6,663 nt of DNA from NCBI GenBank assembly GCA_031276585.1, contig JAISMT010000190.1:1-6663 (forward strand), in the 5' to 3' direction. Positions 6,150-6,663 of the stretch are shown here, in pieces. The position numbers were made by a program, and so were the translations under genes. The stretch's first letter is position 1. Each line of letters opens with the position of its first letter. A model generated the notes under the pieces. The model was not told the origin of the DNA. It saw only the letters and a list, made by a program, of their open reading frames with translations, and made no database searches. The DNA comes from Bifidobacteriaceae bacterium (GTDB lineage: Bacteria > Actinomycetota > Actinomycetes > Actinomycetales > WQXJ01).

Positions 6150-6663
6150 ATGGCTCTACCCCAGTTTGGTTCTTTAGTGATGGAACCAGCGTTAGATCAT
6201 TTGGACTATTTCCCGCCGCGGGTAGCGCAGGTACTTCAAGAGTGGGCAACGGTGGAACCAAGAGTGCACCAAGAAGTGGAGGTCACCACAATTGATCCCG
6301 CTCACTCTGATACCGCCACATTGGTAGAACTCTACGGTTTGGACACCGCTAGTTCCGCTAACTGTGTTCTAGTTGCCGGTAAACGTGCCGGGGAAGAACG
6401 CATCGCGGCGGTACTAGTACGAGCCAACACCCGCGCCGATGTCAACGGTGCCGTACGGCGGCTGCTCGATGTGCGTAAGGCTTCCTTCCTGCCCCAAGAC
6501 CAGGCGGTGGAACTCTCCGGTATGGAATACGGCGGCATCACCCCAGTAGGAGTCCCCACCGCTTGGCGCATCCTGGTGGACCAACGCGTGATCGACGGCG
6601 GTGCGGTACTGATTGGAGCCGGGTACCGTAGCGCCAAACTGGCGGCTCCCGGCGAACTATTCG
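6150..6663 (+). CDS. YbaK/EbsC-family aminoacyl-tRNA deacylase, 3' end beyond window
   Basis: The open frame gives 171 residues and is cut by the right edge; family members are usually about this size, so little is missing. Members clear mischarged tRNA, for example Cys- or Ala-tRNA(Pro), acting in trans in the cytoplasm; the substrate of this one cannot be told from sequence. Visible features are the N-terminal helix region, SSANCVLVAG (68-77) as the first core strand, RADVNG (95-100), the invariant Lys110 in VRKAS, the hallmark MEYGGITPVG (125-134), and IGAGYRSAKL (155-164), which matches the family's glycine-rich GSG-(R)-SKL ending. It follows pgl by 43 nt on the same strand. There is no obvious metabolic link to the pentose phosphate genes, so co-transcription is inferred. 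Confidence 0.9.
   Translation, partial: MALPQFGSLVMEPALDHLDYFPPRVAQVLQEWATVEPRVHQEVEVTTIDPAHSDTATLVELYGLDTASSANCVLVAGKRAGEERIAAVLVRANTRADVNGAVRRLLDVRKASFLPQDQAVELSGMEYGGITPVGVPTAWRILVDQRVIDGGAVLIGAGYRSAKLAAPGELF

Overview
The window reads as actinobacterial chromosome. The main evidence is opcA, a gene largely confined to Actinobacteria and cyanobacteria, in the actinobacterial order tkt - zwf - opcA - pgl. Base composition is only moderately GC-rich and Leu codons TTA/CTA are used freely, which argues against Streptomyces-like genomes. It would fit a host-associated actinomycete such as Actinomycetaceae, but that genus-level guess is inference only.

Positions 1-844 hold no intact gene and look like a decayed accessory region. 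At the left edge, on the minus strand, is the 5' part of a DUF3800-type gene with a good ribosome site but an in-frame TAG at codon 18. It is preceded by two diverged copies of a 67-bp sequence, 156 bp apart, each holding an 8-bp inverted repeat. On the plus strand, 554-673 encodes 39 residues resembling the C-terminal tail of DUF4143/AAA-type ATPases, with no body upstream. A strong hairpin overlaps its stop codon. The leader of the next operon follows, with a perfect 15-bp tandem duplication shortly before the first gene.

Positions 845-6106 are a tight pentose phosphate operon. Transketolase (tkt), glucose-6-phosphate dehydrogenase (zwf), its assembly partner OpcA and 6-phosphogluconolactonase (pgl) are joined by 4-nt stop/start overlaps (ATGA, GTGA, ATGA), which suggests translational coupling. 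Zwf with OpcA oxidises glucose 6-phosphate and makes NAD(P)H, Pgl opens the lactone to 6-phosphogluconate, and Tkt interconverts sugar phosphates in the non-oxidative branch. The transaldolase gene often found between tkt and zwf in actinobacteria is absent. After a 43-nt gap with its own ribosome site comes a YbaK/EbsC-type aminoacyl-tRNA deacylase, cut by the right edge after 171 codons.

I found no convincing new biological system. The points most worth checking are the Asp-to-Glu change in the transketolase thiamine/metal motif, the broken DUF3800 gene with its duplicated leader, and the missing tal.
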